Below are positions 44,265 to 54,108 of a stretch of DNA of 64,000 bases, one piece after another. Origin of the DNA: an uncultured Marivita sp. (lineage in GTDB: Bacteria > Pseudomonadota > Alphaproteobacteria > Rhodobacterales > Rhodobacteraceae); NCBI RefSeq assembly GCF_947488135.1, contig NZ_CANKYW010000001.1:744001-808000 (forward strand), read 5' to 3'. The notes under the pieces were generated by a model. The model had not been told where the DNA came from, searched no databases, and saw only the letters and a program-made list of their open reading frames with translations. The stretch's first letter is position 1. Each line of letters starts with the position of its first letter. Position numbers and translations under genes: made by a program.

Positions 44265-45185
44265 TTGCAGACGACCGTACAATCGACAGTTCGTTTTTCG
44301 GGCGTGGGCCTGCACACCGGTCGTCCGGTGCGCCTCTCCGTGTGCCCGGCCCCTGCCGATCATGGCATCGTGTTCGAGCGGACCGACATCCGGTTGGGCA
44401 ACGCGCGGATCCCGGCGCGCTATGATTTCGCGGAACAATCGCCGCTGTGCACGCTGATCGTGAACGATGCGGGTGTGTCCGTCTCCACGATCGAGCATGT
44501 CATGGCGGCTCTGGCCGGATGCGGTGTGCATAACGCGCTTGTCAAGGTCGATGGACCCGAGGTCCCCGTGATGGATGGCAGCGCCGCGCCGTTTGTGCGG
44601 GCCATCCTGGCAGCGGGGGTCAAGCGCCTTGCGGCTCCGATCCGCGTGATCGAGGTGCTGAGCACGGTCGAAGTGCACACGGCACAGGGTTGGGCGCGAC
44701 TAGGGCCGGGCACTGGTCTGACGATGGATTTCCACATCGATTTCTCGGACGCCGCCATCGGTCGTCAGAGCAAGTCGCTCGATCTCGCCAACGGCACTTT
44801 CGTGCGTGAATTGTGTGACAGCCGGACCTTCTGCCGCGCGGCGGATGTGGAAGCGATGCGCGCCGTGGGCAAAGCGCTTGGCGGGACGATGGACAACGCC
44901 GTTGTCGTCGATGGCGACACGGTGCTGACCCCTGGCGGTTTGCGCCACGAGGACGAAGCCGTGCGCCACAAGATGCTTGACGCCTTGGGCGATCTGGCTC
45001 TGGCGGGGGCGCCGTTGCTGGGGCACTACGAAGGCCACAAGGCAGGGCACACGCTGACCAACATGCTCCTCCACGCGCTTTTTGCGACACCGGATGGCTT
45101 CCGCGTGCGGGAATGCCCGGCGGCACTGGCCGCGCGTCTGCCCGGCACCGGCGTCGAGATGCACGAGATTCCCGCCGTTGCATAA
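44265..45185 (+). CDS. lpxC: UDP-3-O-acyl-N-acetylglucosamine deacetylase
   Basis: Zinc amidase for the committed step of lipid A synthesis. The 306-aa protein begins QTTVQSTVRFSGVGLHTGRP, the standard LpxC N-terminus. Zinc and catalytic sites are seen: the Glu-His of STIEHVMAALAGCG, the two-ligand motif HKMLDALGDLALAG, and HYEGHKAGHTL with the general-base His. Only TTG at 44265 fits the conserved start; GATCGAGG lies upstream. It follows ftsZ in the usual order, but its own promoter is expected because of the terminator before it. Confidence 0.95.
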   Translation: MQTTVQSTVRFSGVGLHTGRPVRLSVCPAPADHGIVFERTDIRLGNARIPARYDFAEQSPLCTLIVNDAGVSVSTIEHVMAALAGCGVHNALVKVDGPEVPVMDGSAAPFVRAILAAGVKRLAAPIRVIEVLSTVEVHTAQGWARLGPGTGLTMDFHIDFSDAAIGRQSKSLDLANGTFVRELCDSRTFCRAADVEAMRAVGKALGGTMDNAVVVDGDTVLTPGGLRHEDEAVRHKMLDALGDLALAGAPLLGHYEGHKAGHTLTNMLLHALFATPDGFRVRECPAALAARLPGTGVEMHEIPAVA

Positions 45186-45344
45186 GTCCCGTTTTTGGGT
45201 GAATGAATGGACCGGACCCTGGTGTCCGACCTGCGGTAAATCGCATGTGAGTCTAAAGGCGTTTTGCCTCGGGATTTAATGTGCTAGGACCGAATGCAGA
45301 CAAGTGGCACATATAGCCACGGCGGTGAATCGAAGGTGACGGGC

Positions 45345-46199
45345 ATGGCAGCGGGCAGATACGCAAGAGCTGTGATCGGAGCGGGGCTCTTGGTAGTGAC
45401 GCTGAGCGCGTGCGGCAGTGGCGAACGCCCGGGGTTCGGTCCCGGCGGTGTGCCGATCGAGAATTTCACCGCAGAACAGATCTACGAGCGCGGTGAATTC
45501 GAACTGGACCGCAGCGATCCCGAAGATGCCGCTTTCTATTTTTCCGAAGTCGAACGTCTCTATCCCTATTCCGAATGGGCCAAGCGCGCTGTCATCATGC
45601 AGGCCTACGCCTATCATCAGAACAAGGATTACGAGAACAGCCGTGGTGCCGCGCAGCGCTATATCGATTTCTACCCGACGGACGAAGACGCTGCCTACGC
45701 GCAATACCTTCTCGCGCTCAGCTACTATGACCAGATCGAGGAAGTGGGCCGCGACCAGGGGCTGACCTTCCAGGCCCTGCAAGCCTTGCGCACCGTGATC
45801 GAACGCTATCCGGACAGCGAATATGCGCGGTCCGCGGTTCTGAAGTTCGACCTGGCCTTCGATCATCTGGCCGCGAAAGAGATGGAGATTGGGCGCTACT
45901 ACCTGCGCCGGGATCACTACGCTGCGGCGATCAACCGCTTCCGTTCGGTCGTTGAGGATTTCCAGACCACCACGCATACTGCCGAAGCGCTACACCGCCT
46001 GGTCGAGGCGTATCTGTCGCTTGGCCTGACCGATGAGGCGCAGACCGCGGGGGCCATCCTTGGTTACAATTACCAGTCGACCGATTGGTACGAGGACAGC
46101 TTCAAACTGCTGAGGGGCCGGGGCCTTGAGTTGAAGGCAACCGGAGACAATTGGCTGCGGCAGGTGTACCGCCAGATGGTCCGCGGTCAGTGGCTTTGA
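45345..46199 (+). CDS. bamD: outer membrane assembly lipoprotein BamD
   Basis: Essential lipoprotein of the BAM complex that folds outer-membrane proteins. The 284-aa product has a signal and lipobox (GLLVVTLSAC, Cys about residue 24), then TPR repeats: IENFTAEQIYERGEFELDRS, the FYFSEVERLYPYSEWAKRA unit, DYENSRGAAQRYIDFYPTDE, and ALQALRTVIERYPDSEYA, then HYAAAINRFRSVVEDFQTT. The ATG at 45345 begins the signal; upstream in-frame codons add only a non-conserved extension. It sits before recN, as is common. Confidence 0.93.
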   Translation: MAAGRYARAVIGAGLLVVTLSACGSGERPGFGPGGVPIENFTAEQIYERGEFELDRSDPEDAAFYFSEVERLYPYSEWAKRAVIMQAYAYHQNKDYENSRGAAQRYIDFYPTDEDAAYAQYLLALSYYDQIEEVGRDQGLTFQALQALRTVIERYPDSEYARSAVLKFDLAFDHLAAKEMEIGRYYLRRDHYAAAINRFRSVVEDFQTTTHTAEALHRLVEAYLSLGLTDEAQTAGAILGYNYQSTDWYEDSFKLLRGRGLELKATGDNWLRQVYRQMVRGQWL

Positions 46200-46240
46200 T
46201 CGGGGGGCGGTGCGTGTAATCACGCACCCGGTTGCACAGA

Positions 46241-47893
46241 ATGCTGCGTGCGCTTGAAATACGGGACATGTTGATCATCGACCGGCTGGAGCTCGAATTC
46301 CAGCCGGGTTTGAACGTGTTGACCGGCGAAACCGGCGCAGGCAAATCCATCCTCCTCGACTCCTTGGGCTTCGTCCTTGGCTGGCGCGGCCGGGCAGAGC
46401 TGGTCCGCAGCGGGGCAGAGCAGGGCGAAGTGACGGCAGTCTTCGATCTGCCAAAAGAGCATCCCGCGCATGATGTTTTGGCCGAGGCCGGGTTTGAGGA
46501 TGCGGATGAATTGATCTTGCGACGCGTGAACACGGCGGATGGCCGCAAGACCGGTTGGGTCAATGACCGCCGCGTCACCGGCGAGATGCTGCGGGCCCTG
46601 TCCGACACATTGGTCGAGCTGCACGGACAGCACGACGATCGCGGATTGCTGAACCCCAAGGGGCACCGCGCTTTGCTGGATCAGTTCGCCGGGCACGATG
46701 CACTGTTGGCCGAGGTAAAGTCGGCGTGGACCACCCTGTCGAAAGCGCGCAAGGCATTGACCGAGGCCGAAAAGGCCTATGCCGCCGCGCAGGCCGAAGA
46801 GGAATTCCTGCGCCACGCGGTTGATGAGTTGGACAAGCTGTCACCAGCGCCGGGCGAGGATGCCGATCTCGACGCGCGGAGACGGATGATGCAAGCCTCT
46901 GAACGCATCCGCGAGGACATCGCGCGTGCGGCGCAGGTGATGGGGCAGGACGGGGCCGAAGGCGCGATGGCGGATGCGCTGCGGTGGCTCGAAGGCGTCA
47001 GCGACGCGGCAGATGGACAACTGGACGAACCCCTGGCCGCCCTTGCCCGTGCAATGGCTGAATTGGACGATGCGGCGCGGGGCGTGTCGTCCTGCCTCGA
47101 TGCTTTGGACTTCGATCCGCACGAACTGGACGCAACCGAAGAACGGCTTTTCGCCTTGCGCGCTTTAGCGCGAAAACACGCTGTCGCGCCGGATGACCTG
47201 CCCGGATTGGCGGACAACCTGCGCGATCGCCTCACGGCGCTGGATCAGGGGGCCGACCGATTGACTCGATTGCAAACAGAGTTGGACGAGGCAGAGCGCG
47301 CGTACGATGTTGCCGCCGCCGCCCTGCGTGACAGCCGTCACGCAGCGGCGAAACGGCTCGACCGCGCGGTCTGCGATGAGCTTGCGCCGCTCAAGATGGA
47401 GCGGGCGGTCTTCATCACCGACGTGTCAGAGACCTCCGCAGGTCCCGAGGGCAGCGACGCGGTGGCTTTCACCGTCGCGACAAACCCGGGTGCACCTGCC
47501 GGTCCGATCGGCAAGATCGCGTCCGGCGGTGAGTTGAGCCGCTTCCTTCTGGCGCTGAAGGTGTGCCTGTCGGAACAACGTGACGCGGGCCTGACGATGA
47601 TCTTCGACGAGATCGATCGGGGCGTCGGAGGCGCGACCGCCGACGCCGTTGGCCGCCGCCTTTCCGCGTTGGCGGACGGTGGTCAGGTACTGGTGGTCAC
47701 TCACTCACCACAGGTCGCTGCCTTGGGGGCACATCACTGGCGGGTGGAAAAACGGGTGGCCGATGACCAGACCACATCGACCGTGGTGCCGTTGGACACC
47801 CTCGCGCGCGAAGGGGAAATCGCGCGCATGCTCTCCGGTGACACGATCACGGACGAGGCCCGCGCGGCGGCACGGGCGCTCTTGGCTGGTTAA
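46241..47893 (+). CDS. recN: DNA repair protein RecN
   Basis: SMC-like ATPase acting in double-strand-break repair. The 550-aa protein has an N-terminal Walker A (VLTGETGAGKSILLDSLGFV), long coiled-coil arms through the middle (about residues 155-350), and a C-terminal half with the ABC signature ASGGELSRFLLALKVCL and Walker B LTMIFDEIDRGVGG, followed by VTHSPQVAALGAHH. The ATG at 46241 (MLRALEIRDMLII) is the family start; a TTG nine bases earlier is not needed. A small TGCGTG/CACGCA hairpin lies just upstream. Confidence 0.96.
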   Translation: MLRALEIRDMLIIDRLELEFQPGLNVLTGETGAGKSILLDSLGFVLGWRGRAELVRSGAEQGEVTAVFDLPKEHPAHDVLAEAGFEDADELILRRVNTADGRKTGWVNDRRVTGEMLRALSDTLVELHGQHDDRGLLNPKGHRALLDQFAGHDALLAEVKSAWTTLSKARKALTEAEKAYAAAQAEEEFLRHAVDELDKLSPAPGEDADLDARRRMMQASERIREDIARAAQVMGQDGAEGAMADALRWLEGVSDAADGQLDEPLAALARAMAELDDAARGVSSCLDALDFDPHELDATEERLFALRALARKHAVAPDDLPGLADNLRDRLTALDQGADRLTRLQTELDEAERAYDVAAAALRDSRHAAAKRLDRAVCDELAPLKMERAVFITDVSETSAGPEGSDAVAFTVATNPGAPAGPIGKIASGGELSRFLLALKVCLSEQRDAGLTMIFDEIDRGVGGATADAVGRRLSALADGGQVLVVTHSPQVAALGAHHWRVEKRVADDQTTSTVVPLDTLAREGEIARMLSGDTITDEARAAARALLAG

Positions 47894-48041
47894 AGGCGGT
47901 TCGAAACGGGGGAGGTGTGTCCTGACGCCGACCTTTGCAGAGTTTATCATCGCAGGGGTGGACACGACAGGCGCATTGGATAAGCCTCGAAAACAAGAAG
48001 GTTTTTGGCGCAGTGCGCCCTTCCCGAAAGGACCGCTTGGC

Positions 48042-49718
48042 ATGGCGCCAGCGTTGCGTGGTCAGATCAGCGACATGAAGCGGCAGTTCGCGCGCGGCTG
48101 GGATCTGCTGCGCCACAAGGGACCGTCGCAGTTCCAGTTCTGGCTGATCGCGCTTCTGATCGGCATTGCGGCTGGCTTGGCGGCGACCTTGTTCCGCCTC
48201 GCGATTTCGGCCCTGCAAACCACGGTCTATGGCACCCCAAGCGTGACCACGATCCACAGCTATGCCGAAACCCTGCCGTGGTGGATGCTTCTGGCCATAC
48301 CGACCCTTGGCGGTTTGGTGGTTGGCATCATCGTCCACTACTTCACACCGGATGGGCGCGTCCGGTCCGTGGCCGACGTGATCGAGGGCGCCGCGCTGAA
48401 CGATGGCCGGGTCGAAAAGAAGGCCGGGATCGCGTCGGCGATCTGTTCCTGGATCACGCTCTCAACGGGGGGAAGCACTGGGCGGGAAGGTCCGGTGGTT
48501 CACATCGCGGCAATGATCTCGTCCTGGGTGTCGAACACCATCCGCGCCGATGGCATCACCGGGCGCGATCTGTTGGGATGCGCGGTCGCCGCGGCCGTTT
48601 CGGCAAGCTTCAACGCCCCGATCGCCGGGGCGCTTTTCGCGCTCGAAGTGATCCTGAGGCATTTTGCCGTCCATGCCTTCGCCCCAATCGTGGTGGCGAG
48701 TGCGGCGGGCACAGTCATCAACCGCTTGGTGTTCGGAGATGTGACCGAGTTCAAACTGCCCGGCACAACCACGGTGGAGTTCTACCTCGAACTGCCCGCT
48801 TTCTTCATCTTGGGCCTCGTCTGCGGCCTTGTCGCCGTGTCGATGATGCGAGCGGTCTTCTTGGCGGACGATGTCGGGTCCCGGTTCCAACGCAAGCTTG
48901 GCCTGCCACATCTGTTGCGCCCGGCGGTGGCGGGGGTGATGCTTGGCGCACTGGCGATCTGGTTCCCGCACATCATTGGGGTCGGGTACGAGACCACGTC
49001 GCGGGCGCTCACCGGGGCGCTGCTCTGGCACGAGGCGATCGTGTTCGCCATGCTCAAGGTCGTCGCCGTCGCGATCACGATGGGAGGCCGGATGGGCGGC
49101 GGGGTGTTTTCACCGTCGCTGATGCTGGGCGCGCTGACGGGCCTGGCTTTCGGGCTGATCGCCACGGGTCTCTTCCCGGACCAATCCGGCACGGCCACGC
49201 TCTACGCGCTGGCTGGAATGGGCGCGGTCGCGGCAGCCGTACTGGGCGCACCGATTTCGACCACGCTGATCGTGTTCGAACTCACCGGGGACTGGCAGAC
49301 GGGTCTTGCCGTGATGGTGTCCGTCTCCATGTCCACCGCGGTTTCCGCGCGCCTCGTAGATCGGTCGTTCTTCCTCACCCAGCTTGAGCGGCGCAACGTG
49401 CATTTGGCTGCCGGGCCGCAGGCCTATCTTCTGGCGATGTTCCGTGTTCAGGGCGTGATGCGCAAACCGACTGATGCAAACGCCGCCGACGAAGAGGCGT
49501 GCCTCGCGATGATCGAGCAGGGGCTTTACGTGCAGGTACAGGCGACGCTGGAAACCGCGCTTCCGCTCTTCGACAAGTCAGGCGTGGCGTTCCTGCCGGT
49601 GGTCCGGCTTGAGGGAGAAGACAACGCGCCCGTGTTGCAGGGCGCGCTGTTTCATGTCGATGCGCTCAAGGCCTATAACCGCGCCTTGGCGGCCACGGCT
49701 GAGGAAGAGCACAGCTAG
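48042..49718 (+). CDS. CLC-type chloride channel/antiporter
   Basis: A 558-residue polytopic inner-membrane protein of the CLC family, probably moving chloride (or fluoride) with proton exchange. Selectivity motifs are seen: STGGSTGREGPVVHIAAM with the gating glutamate, FNAPIAGALFALEVIL, and GGRMGGGVFSPSLMLGAL. A C-terminal cytoplasmic part from about residue 450 is CBS-like (VMRKPTDANA, LPVVRLEGEDN). The ATG at 48042 is chosen because the upstream in-frame extension shows no conserved residues; a longer start cannot be fully excluded. It follows recN on the same strand and converges on DUF427. Confidence 0.93.
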   Translation: MAPALRGQISDMKRQFARGWDLLRHKGPSQFQFWLIALLIGIAAGLAATLFRLAISALQTTVYGTPSVTTIHSYAETLPWWMLLAIPTLGGLVVGIIVHYFTPDGRVRSVADVIEGAALNDGRVEKKAGIASAICSWITLSTGGSTGREGPVVHIAAMISSWVSNTIRADGITGRDLLGCAVAAAVSASFNAPIAGALFALEVILRHFAVHAFAPIVVASAAGTVINRLVFGDVTEFKLPGTTTVEFYLELPAFFILGLVCGLVAVSMMRAVFLADDVGSRFQRKLGLPHLLRPAVAGVMLGALAIWFPHIIGVGYETTSRALTGALLWHEAIVFAMLKVVAVAITMGGRMGGGVFSPSLMLGALTGLAFGLIATGLFPDQSGTATLYALAGMGAVAAAVLGAPISTTLIVFELTGDWQTGLAVMVSVSMSTAVSARLVDRSFFLTQLERRNVHLAAGPQAYLLAMFRVQGVMRKPTDANAADEEACLAMIEQGLYVQVQATLETALPLFDKSGVAFLPVVRLEGEDNAPVLQGALFHVDALKAYNRALAATAEEEHS

Positions 49719-49726
49719 CTGACAGG

Positions 49727-50071
49727 TCAGACCTGTTCGACCTGCACGCCGTCCTGAACGTAGAAGGCAAGGTGGTCCTTGATCTCGGACACTTCGTCTT
49801 TCGGGTTTTCATAGCTCCAGACCGCGTTCTTGTAGGTCATGCTTTTGGACATGATGTCGAAATAGGTGGCGGTTCCCTTGTGCGGGCAGGTCGTGCTGTG
49901 ATCCGACGCATCCAGAAACGCCATCGCGATATCGCCACGGGGGAAATAGATCACGAAGGGCATGTCGCCTTCCGTCAGTTCGAGCGCATTGCTGCTCTCG
50001 CCGATCACCGCCCCCCCTGCGCGGACAACCCAGGTTCCTTCTGCCGGTCTGATCGTAATGTGTTTCTGCAT
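49727..50071 (-). CDS. DUF427 family protein
   Basis: A 114-residue cytoplasmic protein of the DUF427 family. Seen: ITIRPAEGTWVVRAGGAVIG, LELTEGDMPFVIYFPRGDIA, STTCPHKGTATYFDI and NAVWSYENPKDEVSEIKDHL, with the family-typical FYVQDGVQV at the end. The conserved Cys-Pro-His-Lys segment marks the family. The ATG at 50071 (preceded by GGGATGG) gives the normal length. Its stop lies eight bases from the convergent CLC gene. The function is unknown; it is a short single-domain protein. Confidence 0.88.
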   Translation of the reverse strand: MQKHITIRPAEGTWVVRAGGAVIGESSNALELTEGDMPFVIYFPRGDIAMAFLDASDHSTTCPHKGTATYFDIMSKSMTYKNAVWSYENPKDEVSEIKDHLAFYVQDGVQVEQV

Positions 50072-50130
50072 GATCCATCCCTTTTGAGTGCGGTGTACCG
50101 GCGTTCCCGGGTCAATGTAAATGATCTTGG

Positions 50131-51912
50131 TCAGATCGGCGCGCAGGCCTGCGCCAGCCAGGTCGAGACGTCGCCATCGACCAAAGGTCCGATCCGTGCC
50201 AGCACATCGGCGTGGTAGGCATTGAGCCACTCTCGCTCCGCGGCGGTCAGCAAGCCGGTTTCCACCAGACGTGTGTCGATCGGTGCGTAGGTCAACGTTT
50301 CGAAGTGCAGCATCTCGGGCACGGTTTGCTCTGGCAGGGCGGGGGCCTCCTCCACGACGACGAGGTTCTCGATCCGAATGCCGAACGCCCCTTCCTTGTA
50401 GAAGCCCGGTTCGTTCGACAGGATCATTCCGGGCATGAACGGCACCGTGCCCGTGCGCGCAAGGCGCTGTGGTCCTTCATGCACGCTGAGATAGGATCCC
50501 ACACCGTGTCCGGTGCCATGGCCGTAATCCAGACCATGCTCCCAGAGTGAGACACGCGCCAGCGCATCCAGATCGCGCCCGGCCAGCCCCTTGGGCCAGC
50601 GCAGCCGCGAGATCGCGATCATGCCCTTGAGCACCAGCGTGAAGGCGCGTTTTTCTTCCTCGCCCGCCGGGCCGATTGCAATGGTGCGGGTGATATCCGT
50701 TGTCCCGTCGACATATTGTCCGCCGCTGTCCACAAGCAAAAGCCCGTGCTCGACCTTTCGATTGGTCTTCTCGGTCACCCGGTAATGCACGATGGCCCCG
50801 TTCGGCCCCGCCCCGGAGATCGTGTCGAAACTGATGTTACGCAGCGCGTTGGTCGCGGCGCGTTCCGATTCGAGGTGCCTGACCACGTCGATCTCGGTCA
50901 GGCTGCCTACGGGTTGCCGATCCAGCCAGCACAGGAACCGCGCCATTGCCGCACCGTCGCGCAAATGCGCGGCGCGGGCACCGTCAAGCTCGGCTTGGGT
51001 CTTGCAGGCTTTGGGAAGCGCGCAGGGATCCTGCGCTTCGATCACCTCGGTCCCCGCCTCGCGCAATGTGTCCGCGACGATCACCGGGCAACTTGCCGGG
51101 TCGATCCGCACCGGACCTTCGATGGAGGCAAGAACGGGCAAAAACGCATCGACCGGCGCGATCCTGACCTTCGGCCCAAGGTGGTCGCCCAGATTGGCCA
51201 GCTTGGCCTCGTCCACGAAAAACGTGACCTCACCCTCCGCGTGCAACAGCGCGAACCCGTGTACAAACGGCACGCGCGGCAGGTCGTTGCCGCGGATGTT
51301 CAGCAGCCAGCAGATGCTGTCGGGCAAGGTGAGCACCGCGCAGGACGCCGGTGCAAGGGTCTCGGCCAACCGCGCGATCTTGGCATCATGTGTCTCGCCG
51401 GTCAGCTCGACAGGCTGCACGAAAGCGAGTGTGGCAGGCGGCGGGGGCTGGTCCTCCCAGATGCGATCCACAAGATTGGCCGAGCGCCGGAATTCGATGT
51501 TGCCCGGAGCGGGTTCGAGCTCTCGCACCTGCGACACCGTGTGCAGCCACGGATCGAACCCGATCACCGCGTCCGCATCGGCGTTCCGCGCGACCCACTC
51601 CGTCAGCGACACCTCTGGCCAGTCCACCGGCATGAACGCCTCGGCCACCTGCGCGCGCACCTGCACGCGGTACCGGCCATCGACAAAGACCCCGGCCTTG
51701 TCGTGCAAGGCGACACAGAACCCCGCCGACCCGGTGAACCCTGTCAGCCAGGCAAGACGGCTGTCACGCGCGGGCACATATTCGCCTTGGTGTGCGTCGG
51801 CCCGGGGGATGATGAACCCGTCCAGCTTTTCCCGTTTCAGCTCCTCGCGCAGTGCGGCAAGCCGGGGCGGGCCCTGTTCGGGGGACGAGGTCTCGGTGAA
51901 GCTTTGGAACAT
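50131..51912 (-). CDS. Xaa-Pro aminopeptidase (M24B, long form)
   Basis: A 593-residue metallopeptidase that removes N-terminal residues before proline. It has two creatinase-type N-terminal domains (to about residue 310) and the C-terminal pita-bread domain: SGAGPNGAIVHYRVT, LLLVDSGGQYVDGTTDITRT with the metal-binding Asp pair, LDYGHGTGHGVGSYLSVHEG and NEPGFYKEGAFGIRIENLVV with the His and Glu ligands. The length and two-domain N-terminus match the eukaryotic-like XPNPEP1 form rather than PepP of E. coli. It lies downstream of cobT on the same strand after a hairpin pair. Confidence 0.94.
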   Translation of the reverse strand: MFQSFTETSSPEQGPPRLAALREELKREKLDGFIIPRADAHQGEYVPARDSRLAWLTGFTGSAGFCVALHDKAGVFVDGRYRVQVRAQVAEAFMPVDWPEVSLTEWVARNADADAVIGFDPWLHTVSQVRELEPAPGNIEFRRSANLVDRIWEDQPPPPATLAFVQPVELTGETHDAKIARLAETLAPASCAVLTLPDSICWLLNIRGNDLPRVPFVHGFALLHAEGEVTFFVDEAKLANLGDHLGPKVRIAPVDAFLPVLASIEGPVRIDPASCPVIVADTLREAGTEVIEAQDPCALPKACKTQAELDGARAAHLRDGAAMARFLCWLDRQPVGSLTEIDVVRHLESERAATNALRNISFDTISGAGPNGAIVHYRVTEKTNRKVEHGLLLVDSGGQYVDGTTDITRTIAIGPAGEEEKRAFTLVLKGMIAISRLRWPKGLAGRDLDALARVSLWEHGLDYGHGTGHGVGSYLSVHEGPQRLARTGTVPFMPGMILSNEPGFYKEGAFGIRIENLVVVEEAPALPEQTVPEMLHFETLTYAPIDTRLVETGLLTAAEREWLNAYHADVLARIGPLVDGDVSTWLAQACAPI

Positions 51913-52030
51913 GGACGCATCTCTCTGAATTTTCTGTCAACCAAACCGGAAAGTTGAACCATGGCAAGCCCCCGTCGAACACGGCTTTGGGGCGCTTCCC
52001 GTGTTTCTTCTCTTTCCAATTACGCACAAA

Positions 52031-52077
52031 ACGCGGCCCGCAGGGCCGCGTCTGTCGGACCGGCGCAGCCGGTCCGA
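52031..52077. repeat. paired hairpins between cobT and the aminopeptidase gene
   Basis: Two perfect 9-bp stems: ACGCGGCCC/GGGCCGCGT around GCA (52031-52051) and TCGGACCGG/CCGGTCCGA around CGCAG (52055-52077). They lie 10-56 bases after the cobT stop on the minus strand, so they probably terminate cobT. Confidence 0.75.
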
Positions 52078-52086
52078 TCCGCCCGG

Positions 52087-53964
52087 TCAGCTCGCGCGCT
52101 TGATGCCCATGAACCGGGCGCGCGCCCGGGGATCGCTGTCGAACAGTGACGCCAACTGTTCCGTCATCGCTCCGGCCAGCTGTTCCACATCCGTGATCGT
52201 CACAGCGCGTTCGTAGTAACGGGTCACGTCATGGCCGATGCCGATGGCCAGCAATTCGACCTGACGGCGACGCTCGACCATGGCGATCACATCGCGGAGG
52301 TGCTTTTCAAGGTAGTTCGCCGGGTTCACCGACAATGTGCTGTCGTCCACCGGCGCACCGTCGGAAATCACCATGAGGATCTTGCGCGCCTCGGAGCGGT
52401 GCAGCATCCGCCGATGCGCCCATTCCAGTGCCTCGCCGTCGATGTTCTCCTTGAGCAACCCTTCCTTCATCATCAGGCCAAGGTTCGACCGCGTCCGACG
52501 CCAAGGCGCATCGGCGCTTTTGTAGATGATGTGGCGCAGGTCGTTCAGGCGGCCGGGTTGCTGTTCTCGCCCCTCGTTCAGCCACTTTTCACGGGCCTGT
52601 CCGCCTTTCCAAGCGCGCGTGGTGAAGCCAAGAATCTCCACCTTGACCGAACACCGCTCCAGCGTGCGCGCAAGAACATCGGCGCAGATCGCGGCAATGG
52701 AAATGGGTCGCCCGCGCATGGAGCCGGAATTGTCGAGCAGGAGCGTCACCACCGTGTCGCGGAACTCGGTGTCTTTTTCGACCTTGAAGGACAGCGGCGT
52801 CGTCGGGTTGGCCACCACGCGCGCAAGGCGTCCCGCGTCAAGGATGCCTTCCTCCAGATCGAACTCCCACGACCGGTTCTGTTGTGCCTGAAGGCGACGT
52901 TGCAGCTTGTTGGCCAGACGGCTGACGGCGCCTTTCAACGGCTCAAGCTGTTGATCCAGATAGGCACGCAGGCGTTCCAGCTCGACCGGCTCGGCCAGTT
53001 CTTCGGCCAGGATTTCCTCATCATGGGTCGAATCGAACACCTTGTAATCGGGATCGGCTTCCGAGATCGGGGCAGGGGGCGGCGGTTCGAGCGGCGCTTC
53101 GCCGTCGGGCATCTCGGCCTCGTCGCTCAGTTCCTGATCGGCCATCTCGTCCATCGAGACCTGCGCCTGGCTCGGGTCCTGCGTCTCGTCCTGGCTCGAC
53201 TCGGGGCTGGCCTCGGTGTCCTGCTCCTGATCGTCGTCCTGGCCGGTGCTGTCGGGTTCCTGCTCGTCGTCGCTGCCTTCTTCGGCCTGATCCTGCGCTT
53301 CGTCGTCCACCTCGTCCGGGTCGTCGCCCAACTGGTCGCCATAGCCAAGATCGGTGATCACCGCGCGGGTGAACCTGGCGAATGCGGCCTGATCGTTGAG
53401 CACGTCTTGCAGGTTTTCCAGCGTGCCACCCGCCTGGTTCTCGATGAAGCCCCGCCATAGGTCCATGACGTTCTGGGCACCCTCCGGCAGCTCGCGCCCC
53501 GTCGCGAGATGGCGCACGAGATAGCCCGCCGCCGCTGGCAATGGCGCATCGGAGGCGTCGGTGATCTGGTCGTAGCCTCGGCGCATGGCGTCATTGCCGA
53601 TCTTGGCGTCGATATTCCCGGCGGTGCCGGGCATGTCCCGCGCGCCCATCGCCTCGCAGCGCGCGGTTTCCATGGTTTCGTACAGCTCTCGGGCCAGATC
53701 GCCCTGCGGCGCATAGCGCGCGTGCGTTCCGGCATCGTGGTAGCGGCGATACATCGCCATCGCATCCGCTGTCCCGCGCGCCAGAAGCACCTCGTCGCGG
53801 GTCAACCGCCGGCTGATCTGCGGCAGCCGCATCGCGTCGCCGGAAATACCGGCGGGGTCCACTGAATAGCTGACCGTCAGATCCGGGTCGCGGGCCATGA
53901 CCTTGGTCGCTTCTGCCAGGGCTTTCTTGAACGGATCGGCGGGGTTGTCGGTCGGTTTGCTCAT
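52087..53964 (-). CDS. cobT: cobaltochelatase subunit CobT
   Basis: Subunit of the aerobic cobaltochelatase (CobNST), which inserts cobalt into hydrogenobyrinic acid diamide in vitamin B12 synthesis. The 625-aa protein has an N-terminal alpha-helical domain, a very acidic Asp/Glu/Gln-rich stretch (about residues 205-300), and a C-terminal VWA domain with a MIDAS site, [15 protein letters not shown], followed by [20 protein letters not shown]. CobS is encoded upstream on the same strand but separated by a plus-strand secreted-protein gene. It probably has its own promoter. Confidence 0.95.
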   Translation of the reverse strand: MSKPTDNPADPFKKALAEATKVMARDPDLTVSYSVDPAGISGDAMRLPQISRRLTRDEVLLARGTADAMAMYRRYHDAGTHARYAPQGDLARELYETMETARCEAMGARDMPGTAGNIDAKIGNDAMRRGYDQITDASDAPLPAAAGYLVRHLATGRELPEGAQNVMDLWRGFIENQAGGTLENLQDVLNDQAAFARFTRAVITDLGYGDQLGDDPDEVDDEAQDQAEEGSDDEQEPDSTGQDDDQEQDTEASPESSQDETQDPSQAQVSMDEMADQELSDEAEMPDGEAPLEPPPPAPISEADPDYKVFDSTHDEEILAEELAEPVELERLRAYLDQQLEPLKGAVSRLANKLQRRLQAQQNRSWEFDLEEGILDAGRLARVVANPTTPLSFKVEKDTEFRDTVVTLLLDNSGSMRGRPISIAAICADVLARTLERCSVKVEILGFTTRAWKGGQAREKWLNEGREQQPGRLNDLRHIIYKSADAPWRRTRSNLGLMMKEGLLKENIDGEALEWAHRRMLHRSEARKILMVISDGAPVDDSTLSVNPANYLEKHLRDVIAMVERRRQVELLAIGIGHDVTRYYERAVTITDVEQLAGAMTEQLASLFDSDPRARARFMGIKRAS

Positions 53965-54108
53965 GCGGCCAATCTATCGTTTCCACAGCGCGGGACAATC
54001 GCGAAAGCGCCGAAAGGTGGCCCGACGGAAAAAATTGAAACCAACTCCCCGACCCCGCGTTTTCTCTCATGACGGGGCCACGTCACGGAAACAGCAATGG
54101 AGGCGAAA

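Noticed and set aside
47900-48041. Longer N-terminus for the CLC protein
   Set aside because: The frame is open upstream but has no conserved residues or good ribosome site; the ATG at 48042 is sufficient.
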